Shown here in pieces: positions 47,701 to 52,671 of a stretch of 64,000 bases of DNA (the stretch's first letter is position 1; each line of letters starts with the position of its first letter). The stretch is from Chirona hameri (taxonomy: Eukaryota; Arthropoda; Thecostraca; Balanomorpha; Balanidae). The notes under the pieces were generated by a model. The model saw only the letters and a program-made list of their open reading frames with translations, ran no database searches and was not told the origin of the DNA. The position numbers were made by a program, and so were the translations under genes. The DNA lies in the NCBI GenBank assembly GCA_036785665.1, contig JAXIVJ010000523.1:62001-126000 (forward strand), written 5' to 3'.

Positions 47701-48498
47701 GTTGGATTTGCATTGAAATTAAGTAGGGTAGCAGTTAAAACAACCTCATTGGTCTAATCGAAAAGAAATTCGAGGTTGGTCTTGACAATTGTAACAAATA
47801 AACCCCACGTGTATTTGAATAGGGGCTTAAAGCCGATGACGTCACCTCTCTTTACCAAATGGTGATGATAGTCGACCTGTTTTAAGGTGAACCTTAGAGA
47901 TATTTGCTACGTTTCAATGGTTTGTTAGTAGGTTTGTTTTGTATTCAAAGCGCCAGAATTGTCTCGAAAATAATTGTGCCCATACTTTGGCAGCGTAAAG
48001 GATTTCTGTGTAGCTCTCTAGAGCTCAATATGACGTCATCAATCCACATATTAAATCTTAGCTTTTTATTAAATTGAGCACTGTTTGCGAGAAACAAATG
48101 TCATAATCGTGTTCGGCAGCAATTACTTCATATTTTGCACCACAAGCGGCGTACATTTGACAACTTTTGGGAAGGTGGGAGTGTCCCTTTAAGGATGATT
48201 CTCACAGACACTCGGGAAGACCCAGGATGGGTATGCCAGCCATCTGGAAGCCAAGTGGTAAACAGATTTGTCATAAATATGAATTAAATTTGAATCAGAT
48301 TGAATTTTAATGATTTAGATGAAATATTTTGTCACCATTTAGTTTACATCCCAATATGACGTGTGTATTGTTGTTTCGGCCAGGTGGGCGGTTATGACGG
48401 GGCCAGTCGTCACTGCCTCTCCTCGGTGGAGGCGTATAGCCCGGAGCTGGACCGCTGGACCATGGTGTCGGAGATGACTGACAGGCGCTCCGGAACAG
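14582..48498 (+). CDS. BTB-BACK-Kelch protein, KLHL2/KLHL3 (kelch) subfamily, partial, 13 exons
   Basis: Thirteen exons joined by GT-AG introns keep one open frame of about 487 codons (join of the 13 exon entries below). Residues about 37-150 are a BTB domain (LCDVILEVETREIYAHKVVL, then SASPYFRAMF). About 153-258 is BACK (HPTNCLGIRSFADLHGCTDL). From 306 there are four kelch blades marked VVGGQ, VGGFNG, VGGFDG and VGGYDG. GGQAPKAIRSVEAYD and the order of blades match vertebrate KLHL2/3 and Drosophila kelch. The family binds Cullin-3 through BTB/BACK and substrates (WNK kinases for KLHL3) through the propeller; substrate here is unknown. FEE at 86-88 fits the Cul3-contacting phi-x-E pattern. 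The initiator exon and blades 5-6 are missing from the window, not shown to be lost. Kelch exons break at YA|VGG in phase 0. Confidence 0.95.
14749..15150 (+). repeat. 56-bp tandem array just downstream of the exon 1 donor
   Basis: About seven copies of a 56-bp unit starting CACGTAAGGGCGATATTGCC, nearly identical. The array begins about 20 bp after the exon 1 donor. Each unit contains CAC|GTAAGG, itself a good donor-like match. Confidence 0.93.
15151..15396. other. Intron 1 unique segment
   Basis: Unique intronic sequence between two arrays. No other feature seen. Confidence 0.5.
15397..15530 (+). repeat. 23-bp tandem array with TGACGTCA, abutting the exon 2 acceptor
   Basis: About six copies of a 23-bp unit (CGATGACGTCACTGCTGACT plus TAT). 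Most carry the perfect CRE/ATF palindrome TGACGTCA. The array ends within about 20 bp of the exon 2 acceptor. Binding is not shown. Confidence 0.93.
15548..15654 (+). CDS. KLHL exon 2: core of the BTB domain
   Basis: Acceptor CCCCTCGCCGCAG ends at 15,547 and donor GTAAGT begins at 15,655. Encodes ERSLCDVILEVETREIYAH and KVVLASASPYFRAMFT, the most conserved BTB segment, with the CDV aspartate and AHK histidine intact. Ends in phase 1 (A), which joins GT of exon 3 to give Ser. Confidence 0.97.
15655..15892. other. Intron 2 unique segment
   Basis: Intronic sequence with a short GATGATGATG run near 15,675-15,690. Nothing else is recognised before the duplicated exon 3 boundary. Confidence 0.5.
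15893..16115 (+). repeat. Degenerate repeats of the exon 3 acceptor and exon start
   Basis: About four copies of a unit near 70 bp: polypyrimidine tract, CCAG or its mutated form, then a segment resembling the first 30-40 nt of exon 3 (GTTTCGAGGAG, CCGTCAGAACCGTGTGAA). The AG-equivalents lie near 15,908, 15,975 and 16,047 (this one mutated to ATG), and 16,115 is the true site. Copies differ more than in the other arrays. Confidence 0.8.
16116..16234 (+). CDS. KLHL exon 3: BTB domain, second half
   Basis: Acceptor CCACCATGTCCAG ends at 16,115 and donor GTAGGC begins at 16,235. Encodes FEESRQNRVKLQEMDPTALE and ALVDYIYSAEIRVTESNVQ, matching the KLHL3 region with YIYTAEIEVTEENVQ. FEE fits the phi-x-E Cul3 contact motif. 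The segment joining MFT to it is one residue shorter than in human KLHL3. Ends in phase 0. Confidence 0.97.
16245..16360 (+). repeat. Two-copy duplication just inside intron 3
   Basis: A segment of about 57-60 bp containing GACGGTCCAGCTCGAGGATG occurs twice, starting about 10 bp after the exon 3 donor. Confidence 0.85.
16385..16990. repeat. Inverted repeat with TGCCAAATGTTCAAGA-type subrepeats
   Basis: The left arm (about 16,385-16,660) consists of diverged units such as GCCAAATGTTCAAGATGCC. The right arm (about 16,795-16,990) is its complement (CATCTTGAACATTTGGCATG). The 130-bp spacer holds AACCTAACCTAACCTAACG at 16,723-16,740, a short tract of the arthropod-type telomere motif TTAGG. Arms show several mismatches. 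No coding capacity. Confidence 0.8.
16991..17945. repeat. Second inverted repeat, GTACCCAAGATCCATAAATA-type
   Basis: The left arm (about 16,995-17,115, continuing at 17,553-17,648 beyond an inserted MITE) has units like CCCAAGATCCATAAATACCC. The right arm (about 17,670-17,945) is the complement (GGGTATTTATGGATCTTGGG). GGTTAGGTTAGGTTGG near 17,650 lies at the turn. Together with the previous entry it forms a 1.5-kb foldback complex. Confidence 0.8.
17116..17552. mobile_element. MITE, 437 bp, AGGCCTGTTC termini, 3-bp duplication CAT
   Basis: Terminal inverted repeats of about 33 bp: AGGCCTGTTCACGGGGTCTG at the left end, with the perfect complement ending at 17,552. CAT flanks both ends (17,113-17,115 and 17,553-17,555), and removing the element restores the host repeat CCATAAGTTCCC. 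No coding capacity. Three-base duplications and GGCCTGTTC-type tips suggest PIF/Harbinger (Tourist-like), but the duplication is not the usual TWA, so the superfamily is tentative. Confidence 0.88.
17954..18181. repeat. Dispersed repeat, copy 2
   Basis: Closely matches 14,218-14,434 in the same orientation. See copy 1. This copy keeps the extra block around TTGCAAAGTTATTAGC. Confidence 0.85.
18246..18938. mobile_element. Related MITE, 693 bp, AGGCCTGTTC termini, 3-bp duplication CCG
   Basis: Left end AGGCCTGTTCGGCATCTAAT and complementary right end ATTAGATGCCGAACAGGCCT, flanked by CCG on both sides (18,243-18,245 and 18,939-18,941). The first ten bases equal those of the MITE at 17,116, but the interiors differ. 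TGACGTCA-type motifs occur near 18,344 and twice near 18,880-18,900. No open frame of note. Confidence 0.88.
18942..20330. other. Intron 3 sequence, no gene recognised
   Basis: Unique AT-rich intronic DNA. The block around 19,490-19,530 contains GCGGGAATGTGCGGGCAAAA, partly self-complementary to GGCCGCACATTCTCGCGGGA. No exon is apparent. Confidence 0.45.
20365..20461 (+). CDS. KLHL exon 4: end of BTB and start of BACK
   Basis: Acceptor GTCCTGCCGCAG ends at 20,364 and donor GTACGT begins at 20,462. Thirty-two codons plus G encode ILLPASNLLQLGDVRDACCE and FLQSHLHPTNCL, the conserved linker into BACK. A small CTGCCGGTCCTG tandem repeat immediately precedes the acceptor (about 20,330-20,360). 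Ends in phase 1. Confidence 0.97.
20519..20885 (+). repeat. (GGGA)n purine microsatellite
   Basis: GGGA tetranucleotides run for about 370 bp, with an irregular stretch at about 20,717-20,762. It begins about 57 bp after the exon 4 donor. The coding strand is entirely purine. Confidence 0.97.
20886..21093 (+). repeat. (GGA)n purine microsatellite with a GGAGAA block
   Basis: GGA triplets continue from the GGGA tract. Five GGAGAA units interrupt it near 20,967-21,010. Together with the previous tract this is about 575 bp of unbroken purine strand. The apparent poly-Gly/poly-Glu ORF is an artefact. Confidence 0.97.
21290..25940 (+). repeat. 78/80-bp satellite ending at the exon 5 acceptor, about 59 copies
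   Basis: Unit: GTGAACTGTGCTGTGATGCC, a variable 10-mer (TCGGTCTGTG, ACGTCCTGTG or ACCTCCTGTG), TATGCAGCCTGCTGATGTAA, then CAGTTGAGCGCAGCATCTCT. GAGTCGG units are 78 bp and GAGAGTCGG units 80 bp. The last copy runs to CTCGGTCTG, 15 bp before exon 5, so the end of the intron is itself part of the unit. The very long minus-strand ORFs across it are artefacts of the absence of stops in the unit. Confidence 0.97.
25954..26032 (+). CDS. KLHL exon 5: BACK domain
   Basis: Acceptor CCCACGCGGCAG ends at 25,953 and donor GTCAGC begins at 26,033. GT completes Gly from exon 4, then IRSFADLHGCTDLKTNADAY and IELNF, then AG. The IRxFADxHxCTDL signature is diagnostic for KLHL2/3-type BACK. Ends in phase 2. 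Confidence 0.96.
26033..26317. other. Intron 5 unique segment
   Basis: Unique intronic sequence before the exon 6 acceptor array. No other feature seen. Confidence 0.5.
26318..30740 (+). repeat. 59/102-bp satellite containing the exon 6 acceptor and exon start, about 68 copies
   Basis: Short unit (59 bp): ACTAAACCCGTCTCTCCGCC, AG, then TGAGGTGGTGGAGTGTGAGG and AGTTCCTCACTCTCCTT, i.e. intron end, acceptor AG and about 30 nt of exon 6. Long unit (102 bp): the same plus CTGACGGCGGACCAGGTGAT and on to GACAGACTCTCC, i.e. about 76 nt of exon 6, then back into intron sequence. I count about 10 long units (first at 26,349). Around 28,397-29,280 they recur every 220 bp (102+59+59). In decoy copies GCGGAC replaces GCGGAG of the true exon. 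Confidence 0.96.
30741..30837 (+). CDS. KLHL exon 6: BACK domain
   Basis: Acceptor CTCTCCGCCAG ends at 30,740 and donor GTACGG begins at 30,838. T completes Ser, then EVVECEEFLTLTAEQVIQLI and SCDRLSVANEEK, matching KLHL3 (EEFLxLxxxQVxxLISxDxL). This is the only copy that continues past CTCTCC into the conserved VANEEK and a donor, so it is the functional one. Ends in phase 0. Confidence 0.97.
30838..31149. other. Intron 6 unique segment
   Basis: AT-rich intron. At about 31,006-31,029 TTAAAGGGAAATATTCACCT resembles a Kolobok/T2-type transposon tip, but no partner end was found. Confidence 0.4.
31150..31618 (+). repeat. 53-bp array containing the exon 7 acceptor, about 9 copies
   Basis: The unit is CTGATCGAGGCGACCCCTGA, CCGCTGTCTCGTTTTTCAG, then GTGTACGAGTGCGT. 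It is the complete polypyrimidine tract, acceptor AG and first 14 nt of exon 7. One copy reads GTTTACG. Copies are otherwise almost identical. The last one leads into exon 7. In any earlier copy the frame meets TGA at the sixth codon. Confidence 0.97.
31619..31696 (+). CDS. KLHL exon 7: BACK domain
   Basis: Acceptor CTCGTTTTTCAG ends at 31,618 and donor GTATGT begins at 31,697. Twenty-six codons in phase 0 at both ends: VYECVLRWINYDLSARERHL then ADLMSQ, the VxExVxxWxxxD BACK signature. Confidence 0.97.
31697..32020. other. Intron 7
   Basis: Short intron of 324 bp with a small TG-rich tract just before the acceptor (about 31,988-32,020) and a TATATATATA run near 31,905. No large array here. 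Confidence 0.6.
32021..32099 (+). CDS. KLHL exon 8: end of BACK
   Basis: Acceptor GTGTGTGGGACAG ends at 32,020 and donor GTGAGT begins at 32,100. Encodes VRLPLLSRDFLVQQVKKEPL and LQPNAA plus T, matching VRLPLLxxxYLVxxVxxEaL of KLHL2/3. Ends in phase 1. Its acceptor is purine-interrupted and relatively weak. Confidence 0.96.
32100..32542. other. Intron 8
   Basis: 443-bp intron with AT-rich TTATTTATTTATG tracts near 32,255-32,300. No array or other feature seen. Confidence 0.6.
32543..32655 (+). CDS. KLHL exon 9: BACK to kelch linker
   Basis: Acceptor CTGCCGTCCGCAG ends at 32,542 and donor GTACGG begins at 32,656. GC completes Cys, then KDYLIEALLYHLSASIEGGP and AVESLRTKPRQPVGLPK. CKDxLIEAxxYHL and RTKPRxPxxLPK are KLHL2/3 signatures. 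The GGPAVES segment differs from vertebrate KLHL3. Ends in phase 0. Confidence 0.97.
32638..32930 (+). repeat. G-rich array containing the exon 9 donor, 6 copies
   Basis: CGGACTGCCCAAG|GTACGGGGCGGGG recurs with exon-like ends at 32,655 (true), 32,710, 32,762, 32,821, 32,873 and 32,919 (the last has GTGCGA). Spacing varies between 46 and 59 bp through G-run length. Each unit has a piece of exon, the donor, a G-run, and GGTGACCGGAGAGTCGATCG or a shorter form. Exon 9's frame stays open only to a stop at 32,845. Confidence 0.93.
33064..43460 (+). repeat. 33-bp satellite with TGACGTCA, about 315 copies, filling intron 9
   Basis: Unit TATGACGTCAGACAGYCTGT then GACTGCTCTCTGT, 33 bp, for 10.4 kb with phase kept almost throughout (one or two short units, for example near 33,415 and 33,690). 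Nearly every unit has TGACGTCA; a minority read TGACGTCT, TGACATCA, TGACTTTA, TGACTTCA or TGACGCCA. Variable positions are CAGCCTG/CAGTCTG/CAGCATG/CAGTATG, TCAGAC/TCACAC and CTGTTAT/CTGGTAT. Since 33 is a multiple of three and the unit has no stops in several frames, there are ORFs of up to 2785 codons on both strands; these are artefacts. The array ends about 80 bp before exon 10. Confidence 0.98.
43539..43651 (+). CDS. KLHL exon 10: kelch blade 1
   Basis: Acceptor CTTGTGGCCTCCAG ends at 43,538 and donor GTATGT begins at 43,652. Encodes VLLVVGGQAPKAIRSVEAYD and LKQEKWLTLSEMPNKRC plus CG. GGQAPKAIRSVE is invariant in KLHL2/3. The W nine residues after the VEAYD aspartate and the final RRCR-like turn fit a kelch blade. 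Ends in phase 2. Confidence 0.98.
43652..44028. other. Intron 10
   Basis: 377-bp intron with no array. The start is G-rich (GGAGCGGGGAGCGGTGCTGG near 43,684). Confidence 0.65.
44029..44206 (+). CDS. KLHL exon 11: kelch blade 2
   Basis: Acceptor CCTGCGCCACCAG ends at 44,028 and donor GTGAGT begins at 44,207. The first G completes Arg, then 59 codons including VAVLDGKVHTVGGFNGCLRI, RTVDLYNPPTDAWQSCVNME and VRRSTLGVAVLNDCIYA. HTVGG replaces the commoner YAVGG. Ends in phase 0 after YA. Confidence 0.98.
44186..44745 (+). repeat. 26-bp array containing the exon 11 donor, about 21 copies
   Basis: Unit CGACTGCATCTACGCG|GTGAGTGGCA: the last 16 nt of exon 11, the donor GTGAGT and four more intronic bases. 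Variants have GCGTCT for GCATCT and, once, GCGGCGAG (donor lost). The first copy is the true exon end. As 26 is not a multiple of three, use of a later donor shifts the frame and meets TGA in the next unit. Confidence 0.97.
44746..45190. other. Intron 11 unique segment
   Basis: Unique intronic sequence, no other feature seen. Confidence 0.5.
45193..45385 (+). repeat. 98-bp tandem duplication of the exon 12 acceptor and exon start
   Basis: TGACCTGCCCTGCCTCCCCAG followed by GTGGGCGGGTTTGACGGC at 45,232 is repeated at 45,330 (with CCTCCGCAG). About 55 nt of exon 12 sequence, up to GAGGTGTTTGACCC, are duplicated. In the upstream copy the frame runs into intron sequence and TGA near 45,304, so the downstream copy is the functional exon start. 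Confidence 0.93.
45330..45470 (+). CDS. KLHL exon 12: kelch blade 3
   Basis: Acceptor CCCTGCCTCCGCAG ends at 45,329 and donor GTGAGT begins at 45,471. Forty-seven codons in phase 0 at both ends: VGGFDGCTGLNTAEVFDPRV, GEWKMIEPMSVRRSSVGVGV, VSGILYA. The exon is one blade unit broken at YA|VGG. Confidence 0.98.
45555..47370. repeat. 23-bp satellite in intron 12, about 79 copies
   Basis: Unit GGGATGGAGTGACAGGGGAT plus AAA, with variants GACATGG, GACGGGG, GACGGGAT (20 bp) and AGAAAGG. It begins about 85 bp after the exon 12 donor and shows no copy of the donor. Minus-strand ORFs of Ser/Pro/His repeats are artefacts. Confidence 0.97.
47371..47648. other. Intron 12 unique segment
   Basis: No exon or repeat recognised. 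Confidence 0.5.
47653..48188. mobile_element. Kolobok-like MITE, 536 bp, TTAA duplication
   Basis: The ends are AGGGACACTCCCACCTT and AAGGTGGGAGTGTCCCT, perfect inverted repeats of 17 bp, flanked by TTAA at 47,649-47,652 and 48,189-48,192. TTAA target sites with AGGG-type tips characterise Kolobok (T2-like) elements; piggyBac tips usually begin CCC. No transposase. A TGACGTCA octamer lies near 47,838 and another near 48,032. A related right half lies at 56,729-56,954. Confidence 0.88.
48384..48498 (+). CDS. KLHL exon 13: kelch blade 4 (last exon seen)
   Basis: Acceptor TTGTTTCGGCCAG ends at 48,383 and donor GTACGA begins at 48,499. Encodes VGGYDGASRHCLSSVEAYSP and ELDRWTMVSEMTDRRSGT, then G. 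Matches VGGYDGxSRQCLSxVE of KLHL2/3. It ends in phase 1 inside the SGxG turn, so an exon starting with the remaining two bases of a Gly or Ala codon and encoding VGVL-like sequence must follow. I found none before 64,000. Confidence 0.97.
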
Positions 48499-48590
48499 GT
48501 ACGACAGAGTACGCTCCGGAACAGGTACGACAGAGTACGCTCCGGAACAGGTACGACAGAGTACGCTCCGGAACAGGTACTCCGGAATAG
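48485..48590 (+). repeat. 26-bp array containing the exon 13 donor, 4 copies
   Basis: CGCTCCGGAACAG|GTACGACAGAGTA recurs with exon-like ends at 48,498 (true), 48,524, 48,550 and 48,576. Confidence 0.95.
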
Positions 48591-49209
48591 GCTGGCGGAA
48601 TAGGTACTCCGGAATAGGCTGGCGGGATAGGTACTCCGGAATAGGTACTCCGGAATAGGCTGGCGGGACAGGTACTCCGGAATAGGCTGGCGGGACAGGT
48701 ACTCCGGAATAGGCTGGCGGGACAGGTACTCCGGAATAGGCTGGCGGGACAGGTACTCCGGAATAGGCTGGCGGGACAGGTACTCCGGAATAGGCTGGCG
48801 GGACAGGTACTCCGGAATAGGCTGGCGGGACAGGTACTCCGGAATAGGCTGGCGGGACAGGTACTCCGGAATAGGCTGGCGGGACAGGTACTCCGGAATA
48901 GGCTGGCGGGACAGGTACTCCGGAATAGGCTGGCGGGACAGGTACTCCGGAATTGGCTGGCGGGACAGGTACTCCGGAATAGGCTGGCGGAATAGGTACT
49001 CCGGAATAGGCTGGCGGAATAGGTACTCCGGAATAGGCTGGCGGGACAGGTACTCCGGAATAGGCTGGCGGGACAGGTACTCCGGAATAGGCTGGCGGAA
49101 TAGGTACTCCGGAATAGGCTGGCGGAATAGGTACTCCGGAATAGGCTGGCGGAATAGGTACTCCGGAATAGGCTGGCGGGACAGGTACTCCGGAATAGGC
49201 TGGCGGGAC
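48577..49209 (+). repeat. 27-bp array derived from the exon 13 donor repeat, about 23 copies
   Basis: Unit CTGGCGGGACAGGTACTCCG plus GAATAGG, with GGAATAG for GGGACAG in some copies. It continues directly from the donor copies and keeps ACAG|GTAC next to CTCCGGAA, as in the exon end. Minus-strand Pro/Ala/Tyr-repeat ORFs are artefacts of the 27-bp period. Confidence 0.95.
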
Positions 49210-49633
49210 TGACATGCACGGGATATGCACACTGAACAGGTATAGCGTCTCTGACATGCCTGACGCACCAGCTTACATACATGATACACAGCTAGGGGGC
49301 CATGGACATGCCTGAAGGAGCTTGTCCCAGCCAGTTGGTGGGGTAAAATAGCATATTAGTATTCGTGGGTCAAAATAGCATATTGGAAGGTTCATTGATG
49401 ACAGTTTGTAGCGTTGCAATGTCTTCAAATCTGTGAAAAGTTGGTGGAGCAATGATCCCACCAACCTTGTGTTGGTTGAGGTTGGGTCGAACCGACTGGG
49501 CCGCCATTGGGTTGAACCAATTGAACCATTCAGTAAACCAACCGCAGTTATCAAAAACTTATCTTGGGTGATTGGCGGACTGGACGATTGACTGGTAATA
49601 CGTCGAAAGTGTGCAGTAAGACCATACATATAT
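49210..49633. other. No gene recognised
   Basis: Unique sequence. No kelch exon seen. Confidence 0.5.
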
Positions 49634-49960
49634 GTCAGCTGACACTGACGTAGATGCCAGCTGACACTGACGTAGATGGCAGCTGACACTGACGTAGATA
49701 CCAGCTGACACTGACGTAGATGTCAGGTGGCACTGACGTATATGTCAGGTGACACTGACGTAGATGCCAGCGGACACTGACGTAGATGTCAGCTGACACT
49801 GACGTAGATGTCAGCTGACACTGACGTAGATGTCAGCGGACACTGACGTAGATGTCAGCGGACACTGACGTGGATGGCAGCTGACACTGACGTAGATGTC
49901 AGCTGACACTGACGTAGATGTCAGCTGACACTGACGTAGATGCCAGCGGACACTGACGAT
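49634..49960. repeat. 22-bp tandem array with TGACGTAG
   Basis: About 15 copies of TGTCAGCTGACACTGACGTA plus GA, with GCCAGC and CAGCGG variants. Each has a TGACGT half-site but not the full palindrome. Confidence 0.93.
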
Positions 49961-50915
49961 ACTGGAGACCTACGGCGGAAAAACCAGTCTTCTCACGCAG
50001 CTGCCGGAAGTGAATGCGAGAGCCTATTCAACTATATTGGAAAGACGTCAGTGCAAACGCTGCGAGAAAAAAAAGTAGCCGCGATTTCTGTGCTGTGTAT
50101 TTGAATAGGTTAACGCAGCCACTTCGCGCAGCTGCGCGAAGACTGTGTCGCCTTGAACCAGACATGCTGAAAACGCAGCAGCACTTTTTGCCCATTCACG
50201 TGCAATGCCTCTTTCGTATGCCCCTGTCGTATAAAAACGGAACCGCTCGGGAACCCAATACCACTGCGCGCAGCATTTAGCCGCCACATCGCTGAAGTGC
50301 GCTACTTCTGTAGTCGGCCGCTGCGCCGTCGGCGCCGGCTTTGCCGCGGTAGCGATTGTAGCGCGGCGCTGCGTCAGGCTGGCGGCGAGCGTGGCGCATT
50401 TTCCGCCGGCGGGTGCGGCTGACATGGCGCTGACGCGGCAAGACGTGCTACTATCGACGGGGGGGGGGGGGCGACCGCACAGGGGGAGGGAGGGGGGGGG
50501 GGGGGATGCGGGCAGGCTATCTGATGCAAGACGATCGACAGAGGCTATAGGAAATGAGGCGGAATAGTCGGCGGGTTTTTGCTAGGTAGAGGATAGATGT
50601 GGATCGGTAGTCTGTTGATCTGTGAGGATTCTGAAGGTTTGAGAGAGATCGTTTTGTTTTTGCTTCGATAAAATGGTGGTTCTGAGTTGGACGAATGCTA
50701 CATATAACATAGCTCACTTGTGTGGTATTCTCTTGGCTATTTTAGCATGGTTTTAATGCGGGCGTCCTCACTGCTCCTGGCTGCGTCTGCCCGATCAACA
50801 GAGCGCGGTATCGGCTCACGCTCCACCATGCCCTTCCCCCTGAATTCTCCCCGGAACACACTCTAAACACACTCCATCACCTCACCTCACGACACCACCT
50901 GACACCGCCGAGTGT
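49961..50915. other. No gene recognised; poly-G tracts
   Basis: Unique sequence, locally GC-rich (50,270-50,450), followed by G-runs near 50,459-50,505. No exon with kelch features. Confidence 0.45.
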
Positions 50916-50917
50916 GT

Positions 50918-52035
50918 GGCCTGTCTTCCTTCCTGTCTTCCTCCCTGTCTTCCTCCCTGTCTTCCTCCCTGTCTTCCTCCCTGTCTTCCTCCCTGTCTTC
51001 CTCCCTGTCTTCCTCCCTGTCTTCCTCCCTGTCTTCCTCCCTGTCTTCCTCCCTGTCTTCCTCCCTGTCTTCCTCCCTGTCTTCCTCCCTGTCTTCCTCC
51101 CTGTCTTCCTCCCTGTCTTCCTCCCTGTCTTCCTCCCTGTCTTCCTCCCTGTCTTCCTCCCTGTCTTCCTCCCTGTCTTCCTCCCTGTCTTCCTCCCTGT
51201 CTTCCTCCCTGTCTTCCTCCCTGTCTTCCTCCCTGTCTTCCTCCCTGTCTTCCTCCCTGTCTTCCTCCCTGTCTTCCTCCCTGTCTTCCTCCCTGTCTTC
51301 CTCCCTGTCTTCCTCCCTGTCTTCCTCCCTGTCTTCCTCCCTGTCTTCCTCCCTGTCTTCCTCCCTGTCTTCCTCCCTGTCTTCCTCCCTGTCTTCCTCC
51401 CTGTCTTCCTCCCTGTCTTCCTCCCTGTCTTCCTCCCTGTCTTCCTCCCTGTCTTCCTCCCTGTCTTCCTCCCTGTCTTCCTCCCTGTCTTCCTCCCTGT
51501 CTTCCTCCCTGTCTTCCTCCCTGTCTTCCTCCCTGTCTTCCTCCCTGTCTTCCTCCCTGTCTTCCTCCCTGTCTTCCTCCCTGTCTTCCTCCCTGTCTTC
51601 CTCCCTGTCTTCCTCCCTGTCTTCCTCCCTGTCTTCCTCCCTGTCTTCCTCCCTGTCTTCCTCCCTGTCTTCCTCCCTGTCTTCCTCCCTGTCTTCCTCC
51701 CTGTCTTCCTCCCTGTCTTCCTCCCTGTCTTCCTCCCTGTCTTCCTCCCTGTCTTCCTCCCTGTCTTCCTCCCTGTCTTCCTCCCTGTCTTCCTCCCTGT
51801 CTTCCTCCCTGTCTTCCTCCCTGTCTTCCTCCCTGTCTTCCTCCCTGTCTTCCTCCCTGTCTTCCTCCCTGTCTTCCTCCCTGTCTTCCTCCCTGTCTTC
51901 CTCCCTGTCTTCCTCCCTGTCTTCCTCCCTGTCTTCCTCCCTGTCTTCCTCCCTGTCTTCCTCCCTGTCTTCCTCCCTGTCTTCCTCCCTGTCTTCCTCC
52001 CTGTCTTCCTCCCTGTCTTCCTCCCTGTCTTCCTC
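50918..52035 (+). repeat. (CTTCCTCCCTGT)n, about 93 copies
   Basis: A 12-bp unit, essentially perfect over 1.1 kb. The 12-bp period leaves three open + frames (Ser-Leu, Val-Phe-Leu-Pro, Cys-Leu-Pro repeats), all artefacts. The + strand is pyrimidine-rich. Confidence 0.98.
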
Positions 52036-52280
52036 CCTGTCGCTGCCTGTCTTCCTCCCTGTCGCTGCCTGTCGCTGTCTGTCGCTGTCTGTCGCTGTCT
52101 GTCGCTGTCTGTCGCTGTCTGTCGCTGTCTGTCGCTGTCTGTCGCTGTTTGTCGCTGTCTGTCGCTGTCTGTCGCTGTCTGTCGCTGTCTGTCGCTGTCT
52201 GTCGCTGTCTGTCGCTGTCTGTCGCTGTCTGTCGCTGTCTGTCGCTGTCTGTCGCTGCCTGTCGCTGACTGTCGCTGACT
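52036..52280 (+). repeat. 10-bp array (GTCGCTGTCT)n, about 22 copies
   Basis: It follows the 12-bp array without a gap. The boundary mixes CTTCCTCCCTGT and CGCTGCCTGT units, suggesting that one array grew out of the other. Confidence 0.95.
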
Positions 52281-52361
52281 TCAGCCTGCCTTTCGACCTG
52301 CCCTTATCCTGCCTTCAGCCGCCCGGCCTTCTGCCGCCTGTCACTGCCGCCGTCACGTTTC

Positions 52362-52516
52362 TTTGCGGCCGTCCGCTGCCACTGCGGCCGTCCGCTGCCA
52401 CTGCGGCCGTCCGCTGCCACTGCGGCCGTCCGCTGCCACTGCGGCCGTCCGCTGCCACTGCGGCCGTCCGCTGCCACTGTGGCCGTCCGCTGCCACTGCG
52501 GCCGTCCGCTGCCACT
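52362..52516 (+). repeat. 19-bp array (GCGGCCGTCCGCTGCCACT)n, about 8 copies
   Basis: Nearly perfect 19-bp unit, one T variant. A short GACAGTCATCC 11-bp repeat follows at about 52,530-52,580. Confidence 0.94.
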
Positions 52517-52671
52517 GGACGGCGGTGAAGCGACAGTCATCCGACAGTCATCCGACAGTCATACGACAGTCATCGACAGTTGGACGCCAGCAGAGCAAAC
52601 ATAGTCTGGGTCACCGCCCTGGGACACCGGGGCGGCCGAGGCCGGGCGGCAGGTTCTGACGTGGAGCGACC

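Noticed and set aside
48307..49289. Three overlapping minus-strand Pro/Ala/Tyr/Ser/Arg repeat proteins
   Set aside because: The 27-bp period keeps all three frames open. They overlap the real exon 13 on the other strand.
50912..52528. Ser-Leu, Val-Phe-Leu-Pro and Cys-Leu-Pro repeat proteins
   Set aside because: All three + frames of the 12-bp array are open; none has a non-repeat domain.
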